Source of the DNA: an uncultured Eubacteriales bacterium
GTDB taxonomy: Bacteria; Bacillota; Clostridia; Oscillospirales; Acutalibacteraceae
Assembly: GCA_934491515.1 (NCBI GenBank)
Contig: CAKSTF010000002.1
Location: 84,349 to 148,348, forward strand
DNA length: 64,000 nt
Direction: 5' to 3'
The notes under the pieces were generated by a model. That model saw nothing but the letters and a program-made list of their open reading frames with translations, ran no database searches and had not been told where the DNA came from. The position numbers were made by a program, and so were the translations under genes. The first letter of the stretch is position 1, and every line of letters starts with the position of its first letter. Shown here piece after piece: positions 15,595 to 24,759 of this stretch.

Positions 15595-16230
15595 TTATAT
15601 CTCCGAAAGTGCGCCGAGCACGGCTTTAACGTTGGTTTCGTAATCGTCTCCAACGGTAACGCTCAGCAACTTTTCCTGACCCTTATAATAATCAACAAGA
15701 GGTTCGGACTGTTCGTGATAAACCTTAAGCCTGTTAAGAACGGTTTCGGGTTCATCGTCCTTTCTTGTAATAAGGGTGCCGTCGCAATCGTCGCACTTGC
15801 CTTCCGTTTTGGGTCGCATAGACTCAATATGGTAACTGGTGCCGCAGTTTTCGCAAACGCGTCTGCCCGACATACGACCGATTATAAGCTCGTCGGCAGC
15901 GTCTATAAGAAGCGCTGCGTCAATTTTCACGCCCATTGCGTCAAGCGCCTGCGCCTGAGGAATGGTACGCGGAAAACCGTCGAGAATAAAACCGTTTTTG
16001 CAATCTTCCGCACCGAGGCGCTCTTTAACGATGCCTATTACGACCTCGTCCGGTACAAGCGCTCCGGCTTCGATATAAGCCTTAGCCTTATTTCCCATTT
16101 CCGTACCGTTTTTAAGAGCCTCGCGGATCATATTTCCGGTGGAAACAGTGGGAATATTATATTTATCCGATATTACAGCCGCCAAAGTGCCTTTTCCGGC
16201 ACCGGGGGCGCCTAAAAGTATAAGATTCAT
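15595..16230 (-). CDS. adk: Adenylate kinase
   Basis: 211 residues from the ATG at 16230, preceded by GGGGGATATAT; an upstream in-frame TTG that overlaps the secY stop is not convincing. P-loop GAPGAGKGT at 7-15, NMP-binding region TGNMIREAL, and a long LID with CENCGTSYH...CDDCDG, the zinc-binding Cys4 LID usual in Gram-positive bacteria. It balances AMP, ADP and ATP. It lies between secY and map. Confidence 0.97.
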   Translation of the reverse strand: MNLILLGAPGAGKGTLAAVISDKYNIPTVSTGNMIREALKNGTEMGNKAKAYIEAGALVPDEVVIGIVKERLGAEDCKNGFILDGFPRTIPQAQALDAMGVKIDAALLIDAADELIIGRMSGRRVCENCGTSYHIESMRPKTEGKCDDCDGTLITRKDDEPETVLNRLKVYHEQSEPLVDYYKGQEKLLSVTVGDDYETNVKAVLGALSEI

Positions 16231-16244
16231 ATATATCCCCCGTG

Positions 16245-17525
16245 TCAATCAAGGAATCCCTTGTAATGACGCATCATCATCTGCGACTCAAGGTTCTGTA
16301 CCGTATCGAGGGCAACGCCTACCATAATCAGTACCGACGTGCCGCCGAGAGAGATGTTTATTCCGCCTACATTGCCGAGTATTATCGGAAGAATCGCGAT
16401 AACGCTTAAGAATATAGCGCCCATAAGGGTTATGCGGGAAAGAATCTTTGAAATAAAATCGGAAGTGGGCTTTCCGGGACGAATTCCCGGAATAGCGCCG
16501 CCGTTTTTACGAAGATTGTTTGCCATCTCAACGGGGTTGAACTGTATTGTCGCATAGAAGTAAGCAAATGCTATGATCAATATAAAATAGATCACCGCGT
16601 AGAATGTACCTCTTGTGCTGAAAAGTGCCAAAACCTTTGCAAAGGATGTTGTTGTATCCTTCATAAAGCCCAGAATCATCGTAGGCAGCATAAGTATGGA
16701 CGAAGCGAAGATTATCGGCATAACGCCTGCCATATTTACCTTAATCGGTATATGGGTATTCTGTCCGCCATACATCTTATTGCCCACTACGCGTTTGGCA
16801 TACTGGATAGGTATTCTGCGTTCTGCATTGGTCATCCAAACGATGAATCCGATTACCGCAAGGAACAGAAGAACTATTCCGACAACGGCAACCTGACGGT
16901 CGTAATCTCTCCAGTAAACGACAAGCGTTCTGAGAGCCTGCGGTCCGCGGGAAAGAATACCTGCGAACAGGAGAATGGATATACCGTTTCCTATGCCCTT
17001 AACATCTATCTGTTCACCGAGCCACATAACAAGCGCCGAACCTGCGGTAAACGCAAGCACGATAACAAACGCCACAAATACGACCGCACCGCCGGATACG
17101 CTTAAATAGTTACTGCCTTTAAGGTAGAAGAAGTAAGCCGTACCCTGCAGAAGTGCAAGACCTATCGTTACATAGCGTGTGATGGAAGCGAGTTTTTTCT
17201 GACCCTCTTCGCCTTCTTTTGAAAGGCGTTCAAGTGCAGGAATCGCAACACACAGCAGCTGGATGATAATCGAACTGTTGATATACGGTGTTACCGACAT
17301 TGCGAAGATAGCGCCGTATTCAAGACCGCCGCCCGTAAGAATTGACAGGTAGCTGAAAAATTCGTTTGTGGCGCCCGTTTCCGTAGCGGATTTAAGCGCC
17401 GCGACATTGATATAAGGTACAGGAATGACCGAGCCTATGCGGAAAATCGCGATTATAAAGATTGTAAAAAGAATCTTGTTGCGGAGTTCTTTTACAGCCC
17501 ACGCATTTTTTAGCGTCTCCAGCAT
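16245..17525 (-). CDS. secY: Sec translocon channel subunit SecY
   Basis: 426 residues with ten transmembrane segments. N-terminus AWAVKELRNKILFTIFIIAIFRIGSVIPVP and the plug/cytoplasmic loop motif NPVEMANNLRKNGGAIPGIRPGKPT are diagnostic. Forms the membrane pore for Sec-dependent export with SecE and SecG encoded elsewhere. It starts 3 bp after the rplO stop. Confidence 0.98.
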   Translation of the reverse strand: MLETLKNAWAVKELRNKILFTIFIIAIFRIGSVIPVPYINVAALKSATETGATNEFFSYLSILTGGGLEYGAIFAMSVTPYINSSIIIQLLCVAIPALERLSKEGEEGQKKLASITRYVTIGLALLQGTAYFFYLKGSNYLSVSGGAVVFVAFVIVLAFTAGSALVMWLGEQIDVKGIGNGISILLFAGILSRGPQALRTLVVYWRDYDRQVAVVGIVLLFLAVIGFIVWMTNAERRIPIQYAKRVVGNKMYGGQNTHIPIKVNMAGVMPIIFASSILMLPTMILGFMKDTTTSFAKVLALFSTRGTFYAVIYFILIIAFAYFYATIQFNPVEMANNLRKNGGAIPGIRPGKPTSDFISKILSRITLMGAIFLSVIAILPIILGNVGGINISLGGTSVLIMVGVALDTVQNLESQMMMRHYKGFLD

Positions 17526-17527
17526 AC

Positions 17528-17968
17528 TCAGATCACCTCTGCCTTTCCGCCTGCTTCTTCGATCTTCTTGGCAGCGGTTGCCGAGAAGGCGTTAAGCTTT
17601 ACGGTAAGTTTCTTGGTAAGTTTTCCGTTACCGAGAACCTTAATTCTTTTGTCTGCCTTTTTGATTATTCCTTTTTCTGCAAGAGCAGCGGCATCTACGG
17701 TAGCATCGTTCTCAAAAACTTCGAGTGCTGCTACGTTTAAAGAAACCGTTTCCTCAGCAAAAATATTATTGAAGCCGCGCTTAGGTATACGGCGCTGAAG
17801 CGGCATCTGACCGCCTTCAAAACCGATTCTCATTCCGTGACCGGCGCGTGCCTTTTGTCCCTTATGTCCCTTGCCGGCAGTTTTGCCGTTACCGGAACCG
17901 TGACCTCTACCGATACGCTTTGACTCCTTAGTAGAGCCGAAAGCCGGAGACAATTCGTGCAATTTCAT
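17528..17968 (-). CDS. rplO: 50S ribosomal protein L15
   Basis: 146 residues from the ATG at 17968, which has AAGGAGGTGCGAAA directly before it; a longer reading frame to 18016 has no ribosome site and no family similarity. Starts MKLHELSPAFGSTK and has the Gly/Arg/Lys-rich RIGRGHGSGNGKTAGKGHKG loop typical of L15. Confidence 0.96.
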   Translation of the reverse strand: MKLHELSPAFGSTKESKRIGRGHGSGNGKTAGKGHKGQKARAGHGMRIGFEGGQMPLQRRIPKRGFNNIFAEETVSLNVAALEVFENDATVDAAALAEKGIIKKADKRIKVLGNGKLTKKLTVKLNAFSATAAKKIEEAGGKAEVI

Positions 17969-18031
17969 TTTCGCACCTCCTTGCTGGATTAGGGGCGGCT
18001 GTAAGCCGCCTTGCATTTAAGCAAACTTATA

Positions 18032-18229
18032 TTAGCCTTCTATGATTTTAACAAGATGTGAAACCTTGTTCAACTTGCCGCGCGTTGCCGCATTGTCGGG
18101 CTGAACACTCGAATCACCGACCTTGTGCAGGCCGAGTGCTTCTACGGTTGCGATCTGATCTTTCTTAGAACCGATCACACTCTTCACGAGTTTTACGGTA
18201 AGGCCGGCAGCCTTTTTCTTTGTTGCCAT
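18032..18229 (-). CDS. rpmD: 50S ribosomal protein L30
   Basis: 65 residues: KAAGLTVKLVKSVIGSKKDQ followed by TVEALGLHKVGDSS, the ferredoxin-like L30 fold. It lies between rpsE and rplO, 14 bp after rpsE. Confidence 0.95.
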   Translation of the reverse strand: MATKKKAAGLTVKLVKSVIGSKKDQIATVEALGLHKVGDSSVQPDNAATRGKLNKVSHLVKIIEG

Positions 18230-18243
18230 AGTGCTGCTCCTCC

Positions 18244-18747
18244 TTAACCTATAATTTCCTGAGCGGTCTTACCGCGAACTGCTGCAACCTGCTCGGCATC
18301 ACGAAGAGCCGCAAGTCCTGCAACGGTAGCGCGAACCACATTGCACGGATTGTTTGAACGAAGAGCCTTGGTACGGATATCCTTAATACCCACGGTTTCA
18401 ACAACCGCACGAACCGCACCGCCGGCAATAACGCCGGTACCGGGAGCAGCGGGCTTCATAAGCACGCGGCCTGCGCCGTACTCTCCGATGATCTCATGAG
18501 GAATGGTAGTGCCTTTAAGAGAAACCTTTATAAGGTTCTTCTTTGCGTCCTCGATACCCTTGCGGATAGCGTCCGGAACTTCGCCTGCTTTTCCGAGACC
18601 GTAACCTACGGTGCCGTTGCCGTCACCTACTACAACAAGCGCCGAAAACTTCATTATACGGCCGCCCTTAACGGTCTTGGATACGCGGTTTATTGCAACT
18701 ACGCGCTCCTGTAAATCCAATGTTGATGCATCAATATTAGTAGCCAA
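18244..18747 (-). CDS. rpsE: 30S ribosomal protein S5
   Basis: 167 residues; N-terminal double-stranded RNA-binding domain with ERVVAINRVSKTVKGGR and KFSALVVVGDGNGTVGYGLGKAGEVP, then the S5-like C-domain. S5 contributes to decoding accuracy and helicase action at the mRNA entry. It lies 18 bp after rplR. Confidence 0.97.
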   Translation of the reverse strand: MATNIDASTLDLQERVVAINRVSKTVKGGRIMKFSALVVVGDGNGTVGYGLGKAGEVPDAIRKGIEDAKKNLIKVSLKGTTIPHEIIGEYGAGRVLMKPAAPGTGVIAGGAVRAVVETVGIKDIRTKALRSNNPCNVVRATVAGLAALRDAEQVAAVRGKTAQEIIG

Positions 18748-18765
18748 AGTATTTCCTCCTTCTTC

Positions 18766-19125
18766 TTAGAACTTGAGGCCGCCCTCACGGGCACCTTCGG
18801 CAAGCTCCTTAACGCGACCGTGATAAACATAGCCGCCGCGGTCAAATACGACCTCGGTGATATTCTTCTTCACTGCGCGTTCAGCGATTAACTGTCCAAC
18901 CTTACGGGCACCCTCGCAATTGCCGCCGTTTCCGCCGAAATCCTTTTCATTGGAGGAGGCCGCTGCTAATGTTACACCGTTTACATCGTCGATAAGCTGG
19001 GCGTATATATTGCTGTTGGAGCGAAAAACATCAAGACGGGGGCATTCTGCCGTGCCGCTGATTTTAGAGCGAACACGCGCATGACGCTTAAGTCTTGCTG
19101 CGTTGCTGTTAGTTTTGCTAACCAT
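18766..19125 (-). CDS. rplR: 50S ribosomal protein L18
   Basis: 119 residues with the 5S-rRNA-binding signature: RLKRHARVRSKISGTAECPRL, the VFRSNSNIYAQLID strand and VVFDRGGYVYHGRVKELAEGAREGGL at the end. Gap to rplF is 18 bp. Confidence 0.97.
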   Translation of the reverse strand: MVSKTNSNAARLKRHARVRSKISGTAECPRLDVFRSNSNIYAQLIDDVNGVTLAAASSNEKDFGGNGGNCEGARKVGQLIAERAVKKNITEVVFDRGGYVYHGRVKELAEGAREGGLKF

Positions 19126-19143
19126 CTTACATACACTCCTTTA

Positions 19144-19689
19144 TTACTTGGCGCCCTTGGCGGCTTTACCTTCTTTACGACGGATATGCTCGCCTTCGTA
19201 CTTGATGCCCTTGCCCTTATACGGCTCAGGCGGACGCTTTTTGCGAACGTCTGCCGCAAACTGACCGACCAACTGCTTATCAGCACCGCTGATAACTATC
19301 TGGTTAGCAGACGGTACTTCGATCTTTATGCCCTCAACTTCGGGTACTATTACCTGATGTGAGTAACCCAAGTTCATAACAAGGTTATTACCCTGCTTCT
19401 GCGCACGGTAACCTACGCCGTTAACTTCAAGAGTTTTCTTATAGCCTTCGGTAACGCCTGTTACCATATTGGCGATAAGGGTACGGGTAAGTCCGTGAAG
19501 AGAGCGATGCTCTTTATTGTCATCGGGGCGGGTAACGATTATTTCGTTATCCTGAACCGCGATGCCTATTTCCGGTGAGAAGGTGTTTTTGAGTTCGCCG
19601 TTTTTACCCTTAACGGTAACAACGTTGCCTTCAATTTTAACCTCTACGCCCTCCGGAATTGCTATAGGCTTTTTACCTATTCTTGACAT
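19144..19689 (-). CDS. rplF: 50S ribosomal protein L6
   Basis: 181 residues: MSRIGKKPIAIPEGVEVKIE at the start, two L6 repeats, and the conserved end PEPYKGKGIKYEGEHIRRKEGK. It lies near the GTPase-factor binding region of the 50S. Gap to rpsH is 15 bp. Confidence 0.97.
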   Translation of the reverse strand: MSRIGKKPIAIPEGVEVKIEGNVVTVKGKNGELKNTFSPEIGIAVQDNEIIVTRPDDNKEHRSLHGLTRTLIANMVTGVTEGYKKTLEVNGVGYRAQKQGNNLVMNLGYSHQVIVPEVEGIKIEVPSANQIVISGADKQLVGQFAADVRKKRPPEPYKGKGIKYEGEHIRRKEGKAAKGAK

Positions 19690-19704
19690 CCTTACACTAC
19701 CTCC

Positions 19705-20103
19705 TTACCAAACGAAAGCGAGAACTTCGCCGCCTACGTTGGCGTTGCGAGCCTGCTTGTCGGTCATAATACCTTTAGAGGTGGAAAGGATTGCTATGCC
19801 GAGGCCTCTCATAACCTTGGGCATATCCTCTACGTTTGTGTAAATACGCAGACCGGGTTTTGAAACACGGCGTATACCGGTTATGGTCTGTGATTTGTTG
19901 GCGCCGTATTTAAGAACAATACGAATAACGCCCTGCTTTCCGTCTTCTACGACTTCAAAGCTTTTGATGTAGCCTTCATCAAGAAGTATCTGGGCAATTG
20001 CCTTTTTAACCTTTGACGCAGGTACATCTACCGAATCGTGTTTTGCCGAAGATGCATTACGGATTCGCGTAAGCATATCAGCTATAGTATCGGTGATTTG
20101 CAT
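19705..20103 (-). CDS. rpsH: 30S ribosomal protein S8
   Basis: 132 residues; DTIADMLTRIRNAS at the N-terminus and the KGIMTDKQARNANVGGEVLAFVW end are characteristic. S8 is a primary 16S-binding protein and in some bacteria a repressor of the spc operon. No clear repressor structure was identified here. Confidence 0.97.
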   Translation of the reverse strand: MQITDTIADMLTRIRNASSAKHDSVDVPASKVKKAIAQILLDEGYIKSFEVVEDGKQGVIRIVLKYGANKSQTITGIRRVSKPGLRIYTNVEDMPKVMRGLGIAILSTSKGIMTDKQARNANVGGEVLAFVW

Positions 20104-20123
20104 ACCGTAAACCTCCTTAAGCC

Positions 20124-20309
20124 TTACCAGCTTGCCTTCTTAACACCCGGGATCTCGCCTTTGTAAGCGAGCTCACGGAAGCATACGCGGCAGATTCCGT
20201 ATTTACGAAGATAAGCGTGGGGACGGCCGCAGATCTTGCATCTGTTATACTCTCTGGTTGAAAATTTAGCAGGACGAGCCTGTTTTACTTTCATAGATGT
20301 CTTAGCCAT
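20124..20309 (-). CDS. rpsN: 30S ribosomal protein S14, zinc type (type Z)
   Basis: 61 residues: MAKTSMKVKQ, then CKICGRPHAYLRKYGICRVC, a Cys4 zinc site, and PGVKKASW at the end. The short zinc form is the housekeeping S14 in Gram-positive bacteria. It lies between rplE and rpsH. Confidence 0.97.
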   Translation of the reverse strand: MAKTSMKVKQARPAKFSTREYNRCKICGRPHAYLRKYGICRVCFRELAYKGEIPGVKKASW

Positions 20310-20321
20310 AATTCCTTCTCC

Positions 20322-20861
20322 TTATCTGGCAAACGGAGCGCCCATAAGCGTTAATAACTCGCGAGCCTCTTCATCTGTCTTGGCGGTAGTAACAAAAATG
20401 ATGTCCATACCGCGTACCTTATCGATCTTGTCGTACTCGATTTCGGGGAATATCAACTGTTCTTTAACGCCCATGGCATAGTTGCCGCGTCCGTCAAAGG
20501 AGTTGGGGTTGATTCCGCGGAAGTCTCTTACGCGCGGAAGAGCCGCGTTAAAAAGACGGTCGACAAATTCGTACATTCTTTCGCCGCGAAGCGTTACCTT
20601 AACACCGATGTGGCTTCCCTCACGGAGTTTAAAGTTAGCAACCGACTTTCTTGCGCGGCAGGGAATAGCCTTCTGACCGGTAATCTTCCCAAGATCCGCA
20701 ATTGCGGCGTCGATAACTTTGGAGTTATCTTTTGCCTCGCCGCAGCCTACATTTATAACGACCTTATCGAGCTTCGGAATCTGCATGACGCTCTTATAGC
20801 CAAATTTGGTCATCAATGCAGGAGCAATCGAACTTTTGTATTCGTTTCCAAGCGTTGACAT
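20322..20861 (-). CDS. rplE: 50S ribosomal protein L5
   Basis: 179 residues with KVVINVGCGEA, the 5S rRNA-contact loop and the PARKSVANFKLREG segment; ends with the DIIFVTTAKTDEEARELL motif. Binds 5S rRNA with L18. Gap to rpsN is 12 bp. Confidence 0.97.
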   Translation of the reverse strand: MSTLGNEYKSSIAPALMTKFGYKSVMQIPKLDKVVINVGCGEAKDNSKVIDAAIADLGKITGQKAIPCRARKSVANFKLREGSHIGVKVTLRGERMYEFVDRLFNAALPRVRDFRGINPNSFDGRGNYAMGVKEQLIFPEIEYDKIDKVRGMDIIFVTTAKTDEEARELLTLMGAPFAR

Positions 20862-20882
20862 TTGTCATGTCCTCCTTATCTC

Positions 20883-21206
20883 TTAAAAAGTCTCGCCGCA
20901 TTTCTTGCAAACGCGGTCTTTCTTGCCGTCCTCGTAAACCTTAACGCCTACGCGGGTGGGCTTGTTGCACTTGGGGCAGACTAACTGCACCTTGCAGGCG
21001 TAAACGGCGCTTTCGGTTTCGATTATGCCCGAAGGATCGCCCGCCTTTTTAGGTTTAACGTGCTTTTTAACCTTATTTATACCTTCAACGATTACCTTAC
21101 CCTCTTTAGGGCTGACCTGCAAAACCTTGCCGGGCTTATTGCGGTCTTTGGCGTCTCCCGTAAGGAGAACTACGGTATCGCCGGTTTTAATGTGAAGCTT
21201 ACTCAT
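20883..21206 (-). CDS. rplX: 50S ribosomal protein L24
   Basis: 107 residues; KOW motif in KTGDTVVLLTGDAKDRNKPGKV and a C-terminal Cys4 pair CPKCNKPTRVG...CKKCGETF, the zinc-binding C+ form. L24 initiates 50S assembly at the 5' end of 23S rRNA. Confidence 0.97.
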   Translation of the reverse strand: MSKLHIKTGDTVVLLTGDAKDRNKPGKVLQVSPKEGKVIVEGINKVKKHVKPKKAGDPSGIIETESAVYACKVQLVCPKCNKPTRVGVKVYEDGKKDRVCKKCGETF

Positions 21207-21222
21207 TCTTTTCTACCTCCCA

Positions 21223-21591
21223 TTAAAGTACTTCCGGAGCGAGCGAAAGAATCTTTGTGTAATCCTTGTCGCGAAGCTCGCGGGCTACCGGCCCGAAAAT
21301 ACGCGTGCCGCGGGGGCTTTTATCCTCACGGATGAGAACTGCCGCATTTTCGTCGAATCTAATGTATGTGCCGTCATCGCGGCGAAGACCCTTTGCAGAA
21401 CGAACTACAACCGCCTTCACAACGTCGCCCTTCTTAACCGTACCGTTAGGCGTAGCCTTCTTTACGGAAGCAACGATAACATCGCCGATGTTGGCATACC
21501 TCCTTTTGGAGCCTCCAAGAACACGGATGCACATAATTTCTTTAGCACCGGTGTTGTCGGCAACCTTGAGGTAACTCTGTTGCTGTATCAC
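21223..21591 (-). CDS. rplN: 50S ribosomal protein L14
   Basis: 122 residues: MIQQQSYLKVADNTGAKEIM at the start and RIFGPVARELRD near the end, the typical L14 beta-barrel. It contacts helix 44 of 16S rRNA at bridge B5/B8. Gap to rplX is 16 bp. Confidence 0.97.
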   Translation of the reverse strand: MIQQQSYLKVADNTGAKEIMCIRVLGGSKRRYANIGDVIVASVKKATPNGTVKKGDVVKAVVVRSAKGLRRDDGTYIRFDENAAVLIREDKSPRGTRIFGPVARELRDKDYTKILSLAPEVL

Positions 21592-21612
21592 AGTGGTTTC
21601 CTCCTTATAGAC

Positions 21613-21867
21613 TTACTTAGCCTTCTCGATTATCTCGGCTACGCGCCATCTCTTGTCTTTCGAGAGAGGTCTTGTTTCCATAATAAGAACTCTGTCGCCG
21701 ACACCGCAGCTGTTGTTCTCGTCATGAGCCTTAAGTCTGATTGTGTTTTTGATGATCTTCTTGTAAAGCGGGTGCTTAACATTGTCTTCAATGGCAACCA
21801 CTACGGTTTTATCCATTTTATCGCTGACAACCTTGCCCACTCTTGTTTTGCGAAGGTTTCTTTCCAT
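21613..21867 (-). CDS. rpsQ: 30S ribosomal protein S17
   Basis: 84 residues; OB-fold protein with RKTRVGKVVSDKMDKTVVVAIE and KAHDENNSCGVGDRVLIMETRPLSK. Primary 16S-binding protein. Gap to rplN is 21 bp. Confidence 0.97.
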   Translation of the reverse strand: MERNLRKTRVGKVVSDKMDKTVVVAIEDNVKHPLYKKIIKNTIRLKAHDENNSCGVGDRVLIMETRPLSKDKRWRVAEIIEKAK

Positions 21868-21884
21868 TACATGCTACCTCCTGT

Positions 21885-22091
21885 TCAAGCGTTAGCGCTC
21901 TCATCGAGCTGCTTTTCGCGGATAACGGTCTGAACGCGAGCGATATCCTTTTTAACAGCTGCAATGCGCATCGGGTTGTCGAGCTGGTTAATGGCGTGCT
22001 GGAAACGGAGTTTATAAAGCTCATCTTTCAAATCAGCCAGCTTGTTCTGAAGTTCCTCAACGGAATTTTCTCTGATTTCCTTTGCATTCAT
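21885..22091 (-). CDS. rpmC: 50S ribosomal protein L29
   Basis: 68 residues, a two-helix hairpin: MNAKEIRENSVEELQNKLADL and RFQHAINQLDNPMRIAAVKK. Its start overlaps the rplP stop by one base, suggesting coupled translation. Lies at the exit tunnel beside L23. Confidence 0.97.
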   Translation of the reverse strand: MNAKEIRENSVEELQNKLADLKDELYKLRFQHAINQLDNPMRIAAVKKDIARVQTVIREKQLDESANA

Positions 22092-22513
22092 TACTGCTCA
22101 CCACCCATCTCTTTGCTTACAAACTTGCACTTAATAGGAAGTTTGTTTGCCGCAAGACGCATAGCCTCGCGCGCAAGTTCCTCCGAAACGCCGCCGATTT
22201 CAAACATTACGCGGCCGGGTTTTACCACGGCTACCCAATATTCGGGAGAACCTTTACCGGAACCCATTCGGGTTTCAGCCGGCTTCTCTGTTATCGGCTT
22301 GTCGGGGAAAATCTTTATCCATACCTGACCGCCACGCTTGATGTAACGGGTCATCGCGATACGGGCTGCCTCGATCTGATTGGAGGTTATCCATGCAGGC
22401 TCAAGCGCCTGAAGACCGTACTGACCGTGAGTGATCGTAGTCCCTCTTGTAGCCGCACCCGTAAGTCTGCCGCGCTGTACGCGACGGTGCTTTACACGTT
22501 TAGGCATTAACAT
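22091..22513 (-). CDS. rplP: 50S ribosomal protein L16
   Basis: 140 residues: MLMPKRVKHRRVQRGRLTGA and the W-I-K-I-F-PDKPITEKPAETRMGSGKG segment that touches the A-site tRNA elbow. Start and the rpsC stop share one base at 22513. Confidence 0.97.
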   Translation of the reverse strand: MLMPKRVKHRRVQRGRLTGAATRGTTITHGQYGLQALEPAWITSNQIEAARIAMTRYIKRGGQVWIKIFPDKPITEKPAETRMGSGKGSPEYWVAVVKPGRVMFEIGGVSEELAREAMRLAANKLPIKCKFVSKEMGGEQ

Positions 22514-23181
22514 TATCGGGCACCTCCCTGACGTCTGTTCTTTCTGCGGTTCTCATCAAGAACCTCGCCCTTGTATATCCAAACCTTAACGCCGATTCTG
22601 CCGTAGGTCGTATTTGCCTCTGCAAAACCGTAGTCAATGTCTGCACGAAGGGTCTGAAGCGGAATAGTACCCTCGTGGTAACTTTCGCTTCTTGCAATTT
22701 CCGCGCCGCCCAAACGGCCGCCGCATTTTGTTTTGATTCCCTTAACGCCCGCACGCATCGCTCTGCCTATACAGAGTTTCATTGCACGGCGGAAAGATAC
22801 ACGCTTCTCAAGCTGAGTAGCAATATTTTCCGCAACAAGCTGTGCGTTTGTATCGGGGTTCTTTATCTCAACAATGTTGATGATAACGGGTTTTCCGAGC
22901 ATTTCCTGGCATTTAACGCGGAGTTTTTCAATCTCTGCGCCGTTTCTGCCGATTACCATACCCGGTTTTGCACAATGGATGTGCAGTCTTACTCTCTTTG
23001 CATCACGCTCAATCTCTACCTTGGCAATGCCGGCGCTGTAAAGCGTCTTTTTAAGGTATTTGCGGAGGTTATAGTCCTCTACCAGCGTGTCACCGAAGTT
23101 TTTATCCTCGACAAACCAACGAGAGTCCCAGTTTTTGATAACGCCTACACGTAAACCGTGCGGATTAACTTTCTGGCCCAT
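22513..23181 (-). CDS. rpsC: 30S ribosomal protein S3
   Basis: 222 residues: MGQKVNPHGLRVGVIKNWDS, a KH domain (GMVIGRNGAEIEKLR) and the C-terminal S3 domain ending RRKNRRQGGAR. It lines the mRNA entry channel. Gap to rplV is 17 bp. Confidence 0.97.
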   Translation of the reverse strand: MGQKVNPHGLRVGVIKNWDSRWFVEDKNFGDTLVEDYNLRKYLKKTLYSAGIAKVEIERDAKRVRLHIHCAKPGMVIGRNGAEIEKLRVKCQEMLGKPVIINIVEIKNPDTNAQLVAENIATQLEKRVSFRRAMKLCIGRAMRAGVKGIKTKCGGRLGGAEIARSESYHEGTIPLQTLRADIDYGFAEANTTYGRIGVKVWIYKGEVLDENRRKNRRQGGAR

Positions 23182-23198
23182 TTTAAAACCTCCCTTTC

Positions 23199-23534
23199 TC
23201 AGATTTCACGCTCTTTAAGAACGATGTTCATATGGCTTGTTCTCTTAAGTATGCGGTGCGCCCTGCCGTGGTCCTTGGCACGGATTCTTTTCAGTGTGGG
23301 ACCGGGGCAAACGGAACATTCCGCAACATAAAGGCGAGACATATCCATATTCTTTTCCTGTGCATTCGCCATAGCCGAATGTAAAAGCTTCTCTAAATAC
23401 TCGCAAGCGGACTTAGGAGTAAATTTGAGAATAGCCATTGCCTTTTCGGCTTCCTCGTTACGGATGATGTCCATAACGATTTTCACCTTGCGGGGTGAAA
23501 TACGGGCGTATTTAAGTGTAGCCCTTGCTTCCAT
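23199..23534 (-). CDS. rplV: 50S ribosomal protein L22
   Basis: 111 residues: ARISPRKVKIVMDIIR and a C-terminal GPTLKRIRAKDHGRAHRILKR, the extended loop that lines the peptide tunnel. Gap to rpsS is 22 bp. Confidence 0.97.
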   Translation of the reverse strand: MEARATLKYARISPRKVKIVMDIIRNEEAEKAMAILKFTPKSACEYLEKLLHSAMANAQEKNMDMSRLYVAECSVCPGPTLKRIRAKDHGRAHRILKRTSHMNIVLKEREI

Positions 23535-23556
23535 GTTTTACTCTCCTTTCGGCCGC

Positions 23557-23829
23557 TTAGCCGGTTGTCTTGGAACCGGAATGACCCTTGAATGTTCTTG
23601 TCGGCGCAAATTCACCGAGTTTATGACCAACCATATCCTCCGTTACATATACCGGAACATGCTTGCGTCCGTCATGTACTGCGAAGGTGTGTCCGACGAA
23701 ATCGGGGAATATGGTGGATGAACGGCTCCAGGTCTTGAGCACGCGCTTTTCGCCGGCTTCGTTCATTTCTTTGACTCTCTTGAGCAGCACGGGCTGCACG
23801 AAAGGTCCTTTTTTAACGCTTCTTCCCAT
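23557..23829 (-). CDS. rpsS: 30S ribosomal protein S19
   Basis: 90 residues: MGRSVKKGPFVQPVLLKRV and the signature TIFPDFVGHTFAVHDGRKHVP, ending KLGEFAPTRTFKGH. Head of the 30S, beside S13. Confidence 0.97.
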   Translation of the reverse strand: MGRSVKKGPFVQPVLLKRVKEMNEAGEKRVLKTWSRSSTIFPDFVGHTFAVHDGRKHVPVYVTEDMVGHKLGEFAPTRTFKGHSGSKTTG

Positions 23830-23851
23830 TGTTAATTTCTCCTTTCGTCGA

Positions 23852-24679
23852 TTACTTACGGCGTTTTACGATATACTTATCGCTTGCCTTATTCTTCTGT
23901 CTGGTCTTGTAGCCCAGTGTGGGTTTACCCCAGGGAGTAACAGGACCGGGACGTCCGATCGGTGATTTACCTTCTCCGCCGCCGTGCGGGTGGTCGTTCG
24001 GGTTCATTACGGAACCTCTTACCGTAGGTCTCCAGCCCATGTGACGCTTACGACCGGCCTTGCCGTAATTTACGTTAGCGTGTTCGGGGTTGGATACAAC
24101 GCCTACTGTTGCCATACAGCCTTCGGGAACGTTACGGAGTTCGCCTGAGGGCAGACGAAGAAGTGCCATACCGTTTTCCTTAGCCATAAGCTGCGCCATA
24201 TTTCCGGCGCTGCGCGCCAACTGCGCGCCTTTTCCGGGGTAAAGTTCAACATTGTGAACAACAGTACCTACCGGAATATTAACAAGCGGAAGTGCGTTGC
24301 CGGGTTTGATATCGGCATCGGGACCGCTTACTACCTTGTCGCCAACCTTTAACTCCTGCGGAGCAAGGATGTAACGCTTTTCGCCGTCCTCGTACTGAAC
24401 AAGGGCGATGAATGCAGAACGGTTAGGATCGTATTCAAGGGTAAGAACGGTAGCGATATCGCCGAAACGCTCACGCTTGAAATCAATTATCCTGTACTTT
24501 CTGCGGTTGCCGCCGCCTCTGTGGCGAACGGTTATCCTGCCGTAACTGTTACGGCCGGCATTTTTCTTTATTGCTTTAAGCAGACTTCTTTCGGGCGCTA
24601 CCTTTGACAGTTCGGAATAATCCATGGTTGTCATATTGCGGCGACCGTTTGTAGTCGGCTTATAATGCTTTATTGCCAT
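23852..24679 (-). CDS. rplB: 50S ribosomal protein L2
   Basis: 275 residues from the ATG at 24679, which has AGGAGAGTG upstream; the reading frame continues back to 24724 but that extension overlaps no conserved L2 sequence. MAIKHYKPTTNGRR, GGGNRRKYRIIDFKR and the peptidyl-transferase-near VRGSVMNPNDHPHGGGEG (with the conserved His) identify it. Confidence 0.97.
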   Translation of the reverse strand: MAIKHYKPTTNGRRNMTTMDYSELSKVAPERSLLKAIKKNAGRNSYGRITVRHRGGGNRRKYRIIDFKRERFGDIATVLTLEYDPNRSAFIALVQYEDGEKRYILAPQELKVGDKVVSGPDADIKPGNALPLVNIPVGTVVHNVELYPGKGAQLARSAGNMAQLMAKENGMALLRLPSGELRNVPEGCMATVGVVSNPEHANVNYGKAGRKRHMGWRPTVRGSVMNPNDHPHGGGEGKSPIGRPGPVTPWGKPTLGYKTRQKNKASDKYIVKRRK

Positions 24680-24759
24680 TTGTTTCACTCTCCTATTTTG
24701 GCTTAGCGAAGCAATCTGCTTCATACATCACCGGAAAACTTAATTTCCCGTACGCTTAA